DNA of 17,298 nucleotides from Euryarchaeota archaeon UBA257 (GTDB lineage: Archaea; Thermoplasmatota; Poseidoniia; Poseidoniales; Thalassarchaeaceae). The notes under the pieces are model-generated. The model saw nothing but the letters and a program-made list of their open reading frames with translations, was not told where the DNA came from and ran no database searches. Positions 6,692 to 13,426 of this stretch are shown in pieces. Both the position numbers and the translations under genes were made by a program. The DNA is taken from assembly GCA_002498985.1 (NCBI GenBank), contig DAJO01000044.1, forward strand, positions 3,495 through 20,792, written 5' to 3'. Positions within the stretch are counted from its first letter, which is position 1. Each line of letters starts with the position of its first letter.

Positions 6692-7339
6692 CTACTCAAC
6701 TCGAACTATGATTTTGAAACTTAATTCTCTCGAAAATGCGATTTCAGAGCCATCACAATAAAATTTATTTGATTTTTTGATTATAGAATTACCAATTTTG
6801 ATACCTGCATTTTCTAGCGTTTTGATAGCCACACCACTAGAATTTATTAATTCTATTATCGAGGGTGTTTCTTCGGGAAGTGCTGATAAAGGTAACAAAA
6901 TATTTGTTGTAGAAGTAATCATACTTCTATCCACTGTCGGAATCATCACTCCATCTTTATTTCTCTCTGGGTACCCTAACATTCGATCAATAGATGCTTC
7001 TAAATTCTCATCAATACTATGTTCAATCTTACAGGCGACTGAATCAATGTCACCATCAAATCTAATCACATCTGTTAACAAAATTTTTAACAACTCTTCC
7101 CTTCTCTTAATTCTTGATGAATGTTTAAATCCCTCTGAAGTCAACCTACATCCTTTGTAAGGAATATATGTCACATAATCTCTAACTGAAAGTCTTTGAA
7201 TCATTTCAGTAGTTGATGCAGGACTTACTTCCATGAGTTCTGCTAATTTTGTAGTTCTTACTATTTCACCAGGTTCTGCGAAGTGAGCCTCGAAAATACG
7301 TTTGAGATACATTTCTTCAAACTCACTTAAATCAGACAT
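6692..7339 (-). CDS. DtxR/MntR-family metal-dependent transcriptional regulator with FeoA-like C-terminus
   Basis: Predicted metal-sensing repressor of 215 residues in the DtxR domain order: an N-terminal winged HTH (about 5-70, with SPASTTEMIQRL as recognition region), a dimerisation/metal-binding helical domain (about 72-140), and an SH3/FeoA-like C-terminal domain (about 145-215). Residues matching the DtxR primary metal site are present: M10 (EEMYLK), C103, E106 and H107 (ACKIEH). Those matching the ancillary site (H79, E83, H98 in DtxR) appear replaced by E, K and D. The frame reaches a TTG at 7351, but I chose ATG 7339 because GAGG lies six bases upstream and the start then matches DtxR. 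It sits between two membrane-protein genes in one operon, so it probably autoregulates that operon. The effector metal is unknown. Confidence 0.85.
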   Translation of the reverse strand: MSDLSEFEEMYLKRIFEAHFAEPGEIVRTTKLAELMEVSPASTTEMIQRLSVRDYVTYIPYKGCRLTSEGFKHSSRIKRREELLKILLTDVIRFDGDIDSVACKIEHSIDENLEASIDRMLGYPERNKDGVMIPTVDRSMITSTTNILLPLSALPEETPSIIELINSSGVAIKTLENAGIKIGNSIIKKSNKFYCDGSEIAFSRELSFKIIVRVE

Positions 7340-7347
7340 ATTAAACC

Positions 7348-9228
7348 TCAACCAATTTTTGCTATAAATTCAACTCTACAAGCCGGACAACGTGACCTTA
7401 CAGGCCTCTTATCGAGAGCAACTCTAAGAGTTTGTTCACATTTGGGGCATGATAGTAGATCAGTAGTCGATAATGCCTCATACTCAGAAATAATATCTTC
7501 ATCATCTGGTTTTTCTACGCTCATACTATCTTCAATTTCATTTTGAGTAAAACTCTTTTGTGAGAATTGCATTGAGCAAGCAGGACATTTTACAGAGCCA
7601 TTATGCTCAATTGGAATATTTAACCTCTGATTACATGAGGGGCAAGATACTTCTTTCTTTAATTCAGAAGCATTATTTTTTACAAACCTATTATTCAAGA
7701 AATCACCTCTAAATAATTTAGAATTGGTTGAAGGTGTTCGTTGCGAAATCGCTCTGAAAATTACTAGGCTAGTCATAACAATAGCAAGGCCAGACAGAGC
7801 ACCATAGATTGCAGCATAGACACTAAATGGAAGCGAAAAGCTAGCACTTGACCCGCTGTCAACTACTACTGATGTTTGGTTTTTTACAGTTAAATCTTCC
7901 ATATTCCAAATGAATTCAACATCTACGGTTTGAGAATATTCCCAAGAAGGGAATTCTACTGTCCCTGAATAATCATTTCCAGGGTCTATGGAAGGAACTG
8001 AAACTTCAGTGAAAACGAGATTGTTTGCGACACCAACTACTCTCAATAATCCTGCAGATGATGCAGAAGTACCAGTGTTTTCAAGTGTATAGTCAATTGT
8101 AAATGTATCACCCAAAGAAACTGTTGTTGGTGACATACCTGAAATTAATATTGAAGGGATAACTAATGGCGGAATTAATTCAATAATTAGTTCTCCATCG
8201 CCATTCAAAGGAAGCCAACCATTTGGACTCACAACTACCTTTAATCGACTCGCATCAGGGTGACCAAGATTCAAATTAATATTCCTTATACCCGGATTCA
8301 TTTGGATATTAAATTTTTGAAACTCACCATATTCATTTCCTGATTTCATGAAAATTTCTACCCCCATACTACGATTTAATCCAGAACTGAGAGAAATTGA
8401 CATATCCAAATCTAATCCATCTTCGAGATCCCAAGAAATTTCTTCTAATTCCACAATAATGTCTTGTGAGTTTCTAACTTCTATGTTGGAACTTCCATTA
8501 AGAGATACCTCGACACCACCATTTAGTGAGGAAATTCTCCAATCAACATTTAGAGAACCAGATAAAAGTGGGACAAAATTAGCTGAAACCTCTCTACTAG
8601 AGCCTGGAGAAATTGAAATAAATTCTCCATTGACAAGAGTTGTCCCATCATCTCTAGTTAATTCTAGCCTAACTGAATCACTAGTAGAGCCTTGATTATG
8701 TACCAATATTGATGCAGTTAATTCATCACCGACATGTATTGGTTGTCCGATAATAACAATCTCATTAGAACCCGCAGAAGAGAAATTTACGGGATTAGGG
8801 CCAACTCTGATTTCGAGTACTTCATTTTCAAGAGTATTATCTACCTCTAGCTTACAAAGAATATAACCTTCAGTAACCGGACCAAAAGAAATTTCGATAT
8901 CATTCGTTGACAAATTACCTATTAAAACTCCCGAGTTACCTCCATACCATTGTCCATCAAAACCAAAACTAAAGCTCCAATACGCATCTTCAGAAGAAAG
9001 ATTTGTGTTAAAAATTTGAATTTTTAATGCTATGAAATCACCATCAGATGCAGAATTATTTCCTGTCTTTTGCAATGTACTTCCATCTAGATATTCAACA
9101 GACCATGTGTTATCTGCAGAAATGTCAAAATCCGTATCTGCAGCAGACGTATTAGAAGAAAAAATAATCATTATTATTGATAATAGTAATAAAACCTTCA
9201 AAGAAGAAACTGTTGTTCTTCGGGTCAT
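7348..9228 (-). CDS. Secreted, membrane-anchored protein with beta-sandwich repeats and two cytosolic zinc ribbons
   Basis: No specific family name can be given. From the ATG at 9228 it has 626 residues: a Sec-type signal peptide (basic MTRR, then a hydrophobic core from about 10-24, likely cleavage near NTSAA), a long Ser/Asn/Gly-rich extracellular region (about 30-465) that looks like several CARDB/Ig-like beta sandwiches (for example GDELTASILVHNQGSTSDSV and GDTFTIDYTLENTGTSASSA) with many Asn-x-Ser/Thr sequons, one membrane segment (about 467-492), and a cytosolic tail with two zinc ribbons (CPSC...CPAC at C529/C532/C548/C551 and CPKC...CPAC at C594/C597/C614/C617). The frame is open to a GTG at 9282, but that would put extra residues before the signal peptide and lies inside a palindrome. 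It heads the four-gene minus-strand operon. The design suggests signal or structural coupling across the membrane. Confidence 0.8.
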   Translation of the reverse strand: MTRRTTVSSLKVLLLLSIIMIIFSSNTSAADTDFDISADNTWSVEYLDGSTLQKTGNNSASDGDFIALKIQIFNTNLSSEDAYWSFSFGFDGQWYGGNSGVLIGNLSTNDIEISFGPVTEGYILCKLEVDNTLENEVLEIRVGPNPVNFSSAGSNEIVIIGQPIHVGDELTASILVHNQGSTSDSVRLELTRDDGTTLVNGEFISISPGSSREVSANFVPLLSGSLNVDWRISSLNGGVEVSLNGSSNIEVRNSQDIIVELEEISWDLEDGLDLDMSISLSSGLNRSMGVEIFMKSGNEYGEFQKFNIQMNPGIRNINLNLGHPDASRLKVVVSPNGWLPLNGDGELIIELIPPLVIPSILISGMSPTTVSLGDTFTIDYTLENTGTSASSAGLLRVVGVANNLVFTEVSVPSIDPGNDYSGTVEFPSWEYSQTVDVEFIWNMEDLTVKNQTSVVVDSGSSASFSLPFSVYAAIYGALSGLAIVMTSLVIFRAISQRTPSTNSKLFRGDFLNNRFVKNNASELKKEVSCPSCNQRLNIPIEHNGSVKCPACSMQFSQKSFTQNEIEDSMSVEKPDDEDIISEYEALSTTDLLSCPKCEQTLRVALDKRPVRSRCPACRVEFIAKIG

Positions 9229-9275
9229 TGGATTATACTCGACAAGAACAACCGTATGAATGAAACCCCTCTTCG

Positions 9276-9292
9276 AGGTCACATAGTGACCT
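9276..9292. promoter_or_regulatory. Perfect 17-base palindrome in divergent promoter region (candidate operator)
   Basis: AGGTCAC-ATA-GTGACCT is a perfect 7+3+7 dyad in the 95-base spacer between the divergent minus operon (first ATG 9228) and plus operon (ATG 9324). It directly precedes the TATA-like TTTATTGATAA of the plus operon and lies between a TATA-like region (ATCAATAAAG, minus strand) and the start of the minus operon. The DtxR-type regulator encoded in the minus operon is the natural candidate to bind it. DtxR/IdeR boxes also have AGGT...ACCT half-sites, although their total spacing is two bases shorter. Confidence 0.6.
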
Positions 9293-9302
9293 TTATTGAT
9301 AA
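9292..9302 (+). promoter_or_regulatory. TATA-like promoter of the plus-strand coiled-coil operon
   Basis: TTTATTGATAA lies about 25 bases before the ATG at 9324, the distance expected for an archaeal TATA box and a leaderless or almost leaderless transcript. No Shine-Dalgarno sequence is seen before this ATG, which is consistent. Confidence 0.5.
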
Positions 9303-9323
9303 CTTTCGTCAGCCCCGTACACT

Positions 9324-10169
9324 ATGAACACTGATGAGCTTCTCGCAGTCACGCCGGAAGAGATGGCTAAGTCTCTTCTTGCGCGAAGACAATTGCTAAA
9401 ACAACAATTACCTACAGTAATTAGAACTTTAGAGGCAGAAGAACAAAATCTTGCGCCTAAAGCAAAAAAGGCATTAGAAATTAATAAAAATATAAATTCG
9501 AAAGTCAGTGATTTAAAAGAAAAAAGGAATGAAGCTCAAAAAAAGGCAAATGAGTTATTAAAAATAGTCAAAGAAAGTAGAGAAAAATTAATTCAAAATG
9601 ATGGAATGATTAATCTTGACCCTTCTTGGAAGAAAGAAAAAATGTTTGAAGAAATAGAAGACATTGAAAAGAAAATACAAACATCAGCATTAGACCATAA
9701 GGCTGAAAGAAAGTTGTTGGATAGAAGGAAAAAACTGATTGAAGAAAATGATAAATGGCTTAAACAAAGAAGAGATTTAAATCCTGAAATGGTCACATAT
9801 ATTGATGCAAGAAGAGAAATGAACTCGCTATATAGATTAGCAGACAAATCACACAGAAATATGCTTGACGGAGTGGAAAAAGCACAACCACAACATGAAA
9901 AACAGAAAAAGATTAGAGATGAACTGCGTGAAATTCGAAGACAATTAGATCGAGCAAGGGAATTGCTATCACAGTCCGACAAAGCAGTGGAACATTGGGA
10001 GAGAAGATTGGATAAAGGATTTGGTGAATTAGGTGATGGGTTCAAAGATTTATTGTCTGCACAAAGAAAGGTTGCTGAAGGAGGAGATTCATCTTTCGCA
10101 AGAAAGAAAACTAGTAGTAAAAAGACAAAAAAATCTCTTAATAACAAGAAAAAGGAGGAAGAAGAATGA
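9324..10169 (+). CDS. Coiled-coil protein, COG1340-like (paralogue B)
   Basis: A protein of 281 residues, nearly all charged alpha-helix from about residue 8 to 250. It has no membrane segment, signal peptide or catalytic motif. Helix breaks are few (near NLDPSW at about 96-101 and DLNPEMVTY at about 151-159), suggesting antiparallel helical hairpins. A segment like those in the other paralogues occurs at about 170-183 (YRLADKSHRNMLDG). The last 24 residues form a basic Ser/Lys tail ending in a run of Glu. It is the first gene of the plus-strand operon and overlaps the next gene by ATGA at 10166-10169. It probably partners with the neighbouring coiled coils; function unknown. Confidence 0.78.
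   Translation: MNTDELLAVTPEEMAKSLLARRQLLKQQLPTVIRTLEAEEQNLAPKAKKALEINKNINSKVSDLKEKRNEAQKKANELLKIVKESREKLIQNDGMINLDPSWKKEKMFEEIEDIEKKIQTSALDHKAERKLLDRRKKLIEENDKWLKQRRDLNPEMVTYIDARREMNSLYRLADKSHRNMLDGVEKAQPQHEKQKKIRDELREIRRQLDRARELLSQSDKAVEHWERRLDKGFGELGDGFKDLLSAQRKVAEGGDSSFARKKTSSKKTKKSLNNKKKEEEE
10154..10158 (+). promoter_or_regulatory. Strong ribosome binding site for the second coiled-coil gene
   Basis: GGAGG lies seven bases before the ATG at 10166, inside the last codons of the preceding gene. It supports that ATG and re-initiation at the ATGA overlap, so the two coiled-coil proteins should be made in a linked ratio. Confidence 0.7.
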
Positions 10170-11143
10170 ATGATTCAGACCCTCAAGAAGGAATTTTTTC
10201 AGATTTAGAAGAAATATCACACAAAGAAGTAAAGTTATTATCAAACAAAATAGAACGTGAAATTAGAACAATTGAAGATGAGCATAAATCATTGAGAAAT
10301 GAAAGGAAAAATCAAGTGGAAATTGTAAAATCTTTACGCCAAACAGTGGGCGAAAATGAAGCTATTAGTGATGAAAGAAGAGTTTTATTAAAGAAATTTC
10401 ATCAATCGAGAAAATTAGCAGAAGATGCTAGGAAAAAGAGAGATTCAGTCAATGCATCTATTCCGCCTCCATCTAGTATTCTATCAGAATGGATGGCCGA
10501 AACACATCAGAGATTAGTGACTATTGATAATGATTTGACTGCAGTACCAACACTCCATAGAGAAATTGATATGTTCAAAAGATTTTTCGAACTTCAAGCA
10601 GCATACACAAGAAAACAAGATTCAGAAAAATTTCATGAAGATTATGTCAATCATATTAAAGAGATTAGAGAGATTACTAAGGAGTTAGATGCTACAAGGA
10701 ATAAATCTCCAAAAGGAAAGGAAATAGATTCTTCACAAGAAGGACAAATAGATTCAAGCAGTGTGAATAGGTCAGATGTTAGGAAGATTAGTAAAAGGAT
10801 TAATAAAATTGATTCACAATTAGATAAGATTTCTGAAGAAAGAAAGGCATTAAGGAAAGAATCTAATCGTCTAAGAACATATCTTAAATTGACAAGTAGT
10901 AGGGGCAAGCCAATAAAAATCTCAGAAGTTAAAGAAAGAGCGACGAGTGGAGATTCTCTAAATACGCAAGAATTAGGAGCATTACTTCGAACAGGTGGCC
11001 TAGCAGAATTAACAAAAAATAATACCGAAAAACCTAAGAAAAAATCATCTAAGAAAAATAAAGGAAAGAAACAACATCGAAGGCTTGGAGTAGCCAGAGG
11101 AGGGGCAAGATTGGGTTCACGAGTTTCTAAAAGAGATGAATGA
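10166..11143 (+). CDS. Coiled-coil protein, COG1340-like (paralogue C)
   Basis: A protein of 325 residues with two helical blocks (about 15-100 and 105-245) separated by a proline-rich hinge (IPPPSS, 99-104) and a Ser/Lys-rich loop near 178-203. The C-terminus carries two recognisable elements: SGDSLNTQELGALL (261-274), like the end of the protein at 11220-12095, and a very basic tail containing GKKQHRRLGVARGG (300-313), like the end of the protein at 4084-5121. It thus links both blocks of coiled-coil genes as paralogues or partners. The tail could bind nucleic acid, ribosomes or acidic lipid surfaces; this is inference. No catalytic motif is present. Confidence 0.8.
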   Translation: MNDSDPQEGIFSDLEEISHKEVKLLSNKIEREIRTIEDEHKSLRNERKNQVEIVKSLRQTVGENEAISDERRVLLKKFHQSRKLAEDARKKRDSVNASIPPPSSILSEWMAETHQRLVTIDNDLTAVPTLHREIDMFKRFFELQAAYTRKQDSEKFHEDYVNHIKEIREITKELDATRNKSPKGKEIDSSQEGQIDSSSVNRSDVRKISKRINKIDSQLDKISEERKALRKESNRLRTYLKLTSSRGKPIKISEVKERATSGDSLNTQELGALLRTGGLAELTKNNTEKPKKKSSKKNKGKKQHRRLGVARGGARLGSRVSKRDE

Positions 11144-11169
11144 GCAGTTGGCCATTTTACCTCGCCCCT

Positions 11170-11189
11170 ATGCCCTTATATGAGGGCAT
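11170..11189. promoter_or_regulatory. Palindrome enclosing a TATA-like box (candidate operator/promoter)
   Basis: ATGCCCT-TATATG-AGGGCAT is a perfect 7+6+7 dyad whose centre is the TATA-like TTATAT. Transcription would begin about 25 bases on, near 11205, shortly before the ATG at 11220, which has its own AGGTG ribosome binding site. A dimeric regulator bound here would block TBP. The half-site differs from that of the palindrome at 9276-9292. Confidence 0.55.
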
Positions 11190-11219
11190 TAACTCGGACA
11201 ATGTGATAGGTGTTAGCAA

Positions 11220-12095
11220 ATGATGGATTTTGACGAGGTAAGAGAGGTTCTCACACCTAAAAGTACATCATTAGATGAGAAACTTTCTGAATTTCGCGAG
11301 GATAGAGATAGTTGGAATGCTAAAGTTAAAAAATATTTAACCGAAAGGAATGAAATCAATAGACAAGTTAAGGAATTGATTTCAGAAGTTCAAAATCAAA
11401 AAGTAATCAGAGATGAAGCAAATTCTAAAGTTAAGGAGTTAAAAATTATTCGTGCAGAAAGATCAACAGTTTTGAAACAACTTAGAGCGGAATTACAAGA
11501 AAAAAAACCTGCTGAAGAGCGCCAAAAAATTGAGAAAAAAGATAAAAAACGTAATGAAAGAACTATCCAAGCTGAGATGAATAAATTGGAAATGAGATTT
11601 GAACTTGGTCATTTCCCAGGTAAAAAAGAAAAAGACTTTGGTCGGCAAATGAAAAAATTATATCAAGAATTAAAAGAAGTCAAACAACAAAAGAAAGAGA
11701 ATGTATTCTCAGAGTTAGAATCACAAATTAGAAAGGCAGCGAAATTACAAGAAGAAGCTCATAGGCTTGTTGAAGATGCAGTTACTACGGCTCAAGAATC
11801 TCATGACTTAATGATAGAATTATCAGAGGAAGTGGATAGATTGAGAGCAAAAGCAAATTCTTCTCAAGAAGGAGTGATTCGATCTAAAAGGGAAGCAGAC
11901 TTACTACACAACAAATATGTTGTATCATTGAGAAGTATTCATTCAATACAAGACCTATTTAAGGCAATGAATGCGCAAGAGAGGAATGTTGAAGATGATA
12001 ATGGTGGCAAGTTAGAAGTTACAGATTTAATGTCTAGATTAATGTCAGGAGATACTCTATCAACTGAAGAACTAATGGCTTTACAAAGAAATTAA
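11220..12095 (+). CDS. Coiled-coil protein, COG1340-like (paralogue D)
   Basis: A protein of 291 residues, the closest in this window to the COG1340 coiled-coil pattern: alternating helices with regular 'EA-x-x-x-x-H' elements (KLQEEAHRLVEDA near 178-190, TAQESHDLMIELSEEVDRL near 193-211, READLLHNKYVVSLRS near 225-240) that also occur in the protein at 4084-5121. It ends with LMSGDTLSTEELMALQRN, sharing the SGD(S/T)L-x-T-x-EL-x-AL motif with the preceding gene's product, but it lacks the basic tail. The start is ATG 11220 (AGGTG seven bases upstream) or the adjacent ATG 11223. It has its own promoter-like palindrome, so it may be controlled separately from the two genes before it. Its stop lies one base from the stop of the convergent gene. 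Confidence 0.8.
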   Translation: MMDFDEVREVLTPKSTSLDEKLSEFREDRDSWNAKVKKYLTERNEINRQVKELISEVQNQKVIRDEANSKVKELKIIRAERSTVLKQLRAELQEKKPAEERQKIEKKDKKRNERTIQAEMNKLEMRFELGHFPGKKEKDFGRQMKKLYQELKEVKQQKKENVFSELESQIRKAAKLQEEAHRLVEDAVTTAQESHDLMIELSEEVDRLRAKANSSQEGVIRSKREADLLHNKYVVSLRSIHSIQDLFKAMNAQERNVEDDNGGKLEVTDLMSRLMSGDTLSTEELMALQRN

Positions 12096-12096
12096 T

Positions 12097-13038
12097 CTAT
12101 AAATTGTAGACTTTACCGTTATGACTGTGAAGTATTTTTTCTTCACCATCATCAAATATTAAATTCCATCCTGGTATTTGAGCATACTCAAAATTAAAAT
12201 TTAATGATGAAATATCTACTCTCCACCACTCAAGCATCGTCGACTTGACTAATTCATCACTATCGTTTGATTGCTCTTTCTTCCTGTAATCAAGTAATGG
12301 TTTAAGATTTGACTTGAGCATTTCCAAGGAAAACCATTCGCTCTCAGAAGGCTGGATTTGGCGAAGACCCGGAGGGTTTTCGAAAATTTGATCTTCGGAA
12401 AAAGGAAAAATCTTATTCATCCACGGGTCTTCAATAAAAGACCATTTTTTGGTATCTTTATTCGAATCGGGACCAATCATTAAACCAGAAATTTGCCATA
12501 ATTTAACTTCTAAAAGTACGGGAATTGTATTGAGTGAACCTGAAGGTTGATTCTTTAGCCAATCTTCTAAATCAATGATTGGATTGAGGGTTAAAAGTTG
12601 ATTTTTGCCTTTATTTATGGTGTCTTGATTAGAGATATCTTCTGGTAAAATACTATTGTGAGAAGTACTATCCACTATTAAATCGCCTCTAAGGACAGAT
12701 TCACCAATCCACCTAGATAATTTATCAGGTCCCCAAGTAATTACTTTGAAATCATTAGGAAAAATATTGAATAAATCAGTATCGATTTCTCTTTCACTTA
12801 AGATCCAATGCCTATCTCCTGGGGCGTCAATCGACCATCTTTCAATTTCATTTTTCGAAACGGGTAATATATCTGACTTAACATGCCAAATATATACTGA
12901 TGAATCATTCATATTTTCGATATCAACTGGCTTTTCTGCCACACCTAGACATTTGAAACCATAAATATTGAAACTTTTCTCAACAGCCTCCAAACTCACT
13001 GTTCGAGAATTGAGAATGGCTCGAACAATTTCTTCCAT
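12097..13038 (-). CDS. Uncharacterised 313-residue protein
   Basis: I do not recognise this protein. It is soluble-looking, acidic, tryptophan-rich, without signal peptide or membrane segment. The first 120 residues alternate strands and helices (VYIWHVKSDILPVSKNEIER, DRHWILSEREID, FKVITWGPDKLSRWIGES). That order, a 'hVK' strand followed by a helix, a later strand, and a final 'L-x-x-W-I' helix, faintly recalls a degenerate restriction-endonuclease-like (PD-(D/E)XK, Mrr type) fold, but no full catalytic motif is visible. The C-terminal part (about 150-313) is unrelated to anything I know. The gene occupies the place where many archaea have nusA after rpl30e. It has its own promoter-like element (13075-13082), so it may not be part of the RNA polymerase operon. 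Confidence 0.7.
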   Translation of the reverse strand: MEEIVRAILNSRTVSLEAVEKSFNIYGFKCLGVAEKPVDIENMNDSSVYIWHVKSDILPVSKNEIERWSIDAPGDRHWILSEREIDTDLFNIFPNDFKVITWGPDKLSRWIGESVLRGDLIVDSTSHNSILPEDISNQDTINKGKNQLLTLNPIIDLEDWLKNQPSGSLNTIPVLLEVKLWQISGLMIGPDSNKDTKKWSFIEDPWMNKIFPFSEDQIFENPPGLRQIQPSESEWFSLEMLKSNLKPLLDYRKKEQSNDSDELVKSTMLEWWRVDISSLNFNFEYAQIPGWNLIFDDGEEKILHSHNGKVYNL

Positions 13039-13074
13039 ACCATCCGGTATACCTACATCACTTCAAAAGAACTA

Positions 13075-13082
13075 TCAATATA
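13075..13082 (-). promoter_or_regulatory. TATA-like element for the 313-residue protein gene
   Basis: On the minus strand TATATTGA lies about 40 bases upstream of the ATG at 13038, predicting a transcript with a leader of about 10-15 bases. It directly follows the T-rich terminator-like sequence behind L30e. Confidence 0.4.
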
Positions 13083-13120
13083 GAGAAAAAATCTCTATTA
13101 TTGAATATTGTAAGATATTC
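13081..13120 (-). terminator. Probable terminator after the rpoA1-rpoA2-rpl30e transcript
   Basis: Read on the minus strand, a hairpin overlapping the L30e stop (GAATAT...ATATTC, 13103-13120) is followed by a T6 run (GATTTTTTC) that sits in a second 6+5+6 dyad, TAGAGA-TTTTT-TCTCTA (13081-13097). Archaeal RNA polymerase stops mainly at oligo-T tracts, so this is a plausible end point for the RNA polymerase operon. Confidence 0.5.
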
Positions 13121-13415
13121 AAACATTCATTGAGAGCGAAAGTAATTCACTCTGCCCAGGATCTAATACACAAACAGCACTTACTGGAAATGGCTTGGCA
13201 CATGCAGCACCAAGCTGCCTATTCACTAAAGTAACTTGATGAAGTGTTACATCTGGATGATTTTGTTTTATGTCAGAAATATATTCTTTAGGGCAATTTG
13301 CAGCGACTAGGACCATTCTAGCATCGCCTTTTGTGCATGCACTTTTTGTTTGTCTCTGTCCGAAAAGTAAATTTCCTGTACTAATTCCTTGTTTTAATTG
13401 TCTTGCTAAATCCAT
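13119..13415 (-). CDS. rpl30e: 50S ribosomal protein L30e
   Basis: Large-subunit ribosomal protein of the L7Ae/L30e/S12e/Gadd45 RNA-binding superfamily, 98 residues, full length. Typical landmarks are the opening helix DLARQLKQGISTGNLLFGQR, the strand ARMVLVAANCP (family: A-K-L-V-I-V-A-x-N-x-P), the ATG-like segment NRQLGAACAKPFPVSAVCVLDPG (family: LG-x-x-x-G-x-P-x-x-V-x-x-x-x-x-DPG) and the C-terminal helix. It starts 11 bases after the rpoA2 stop, with GGGGG overlapping that stop as ribosome binding site. This rpoA2-rpl30e adjacency is the classic archaeal arrangement. Confidence 0.95.
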   Translation of the reverse strand: MDLARQLKQGISTGNLLFGQRQTKSACTKGDARMVLVAANCPKEYISDIKQNHPDVTLHQVTLVNRQLGAACAKPFPVSAVCVLDPGQSELLSLSMNV

Positions 13416-13426
13416 AATAAATCCCC

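Noticed and set aside
9276..9292. Mobile-element end or attachment site as explanation for the palindrome
   Set aside because: No transposase or integrase is nearby, no second copy was seen, and the position between divergent promoters fits an operator better.
9593..10147. Open 184-codon frame on the minus strand, antisense to a coiled-coil gene
   Set aside because: It is rich in Ser/Phe/Leu, as expected for the complement of Lys/Glu-rich coding sequence, has no convincing start context, and lies wholly inside a well-supported plus-strand gene.
13416..13426. A separate promoter between rpoA2 and rpl30e
   Set aside because: The spacer is only 11 bases and holds just the ribosome binding site; the genes are most simply co-transcribed.
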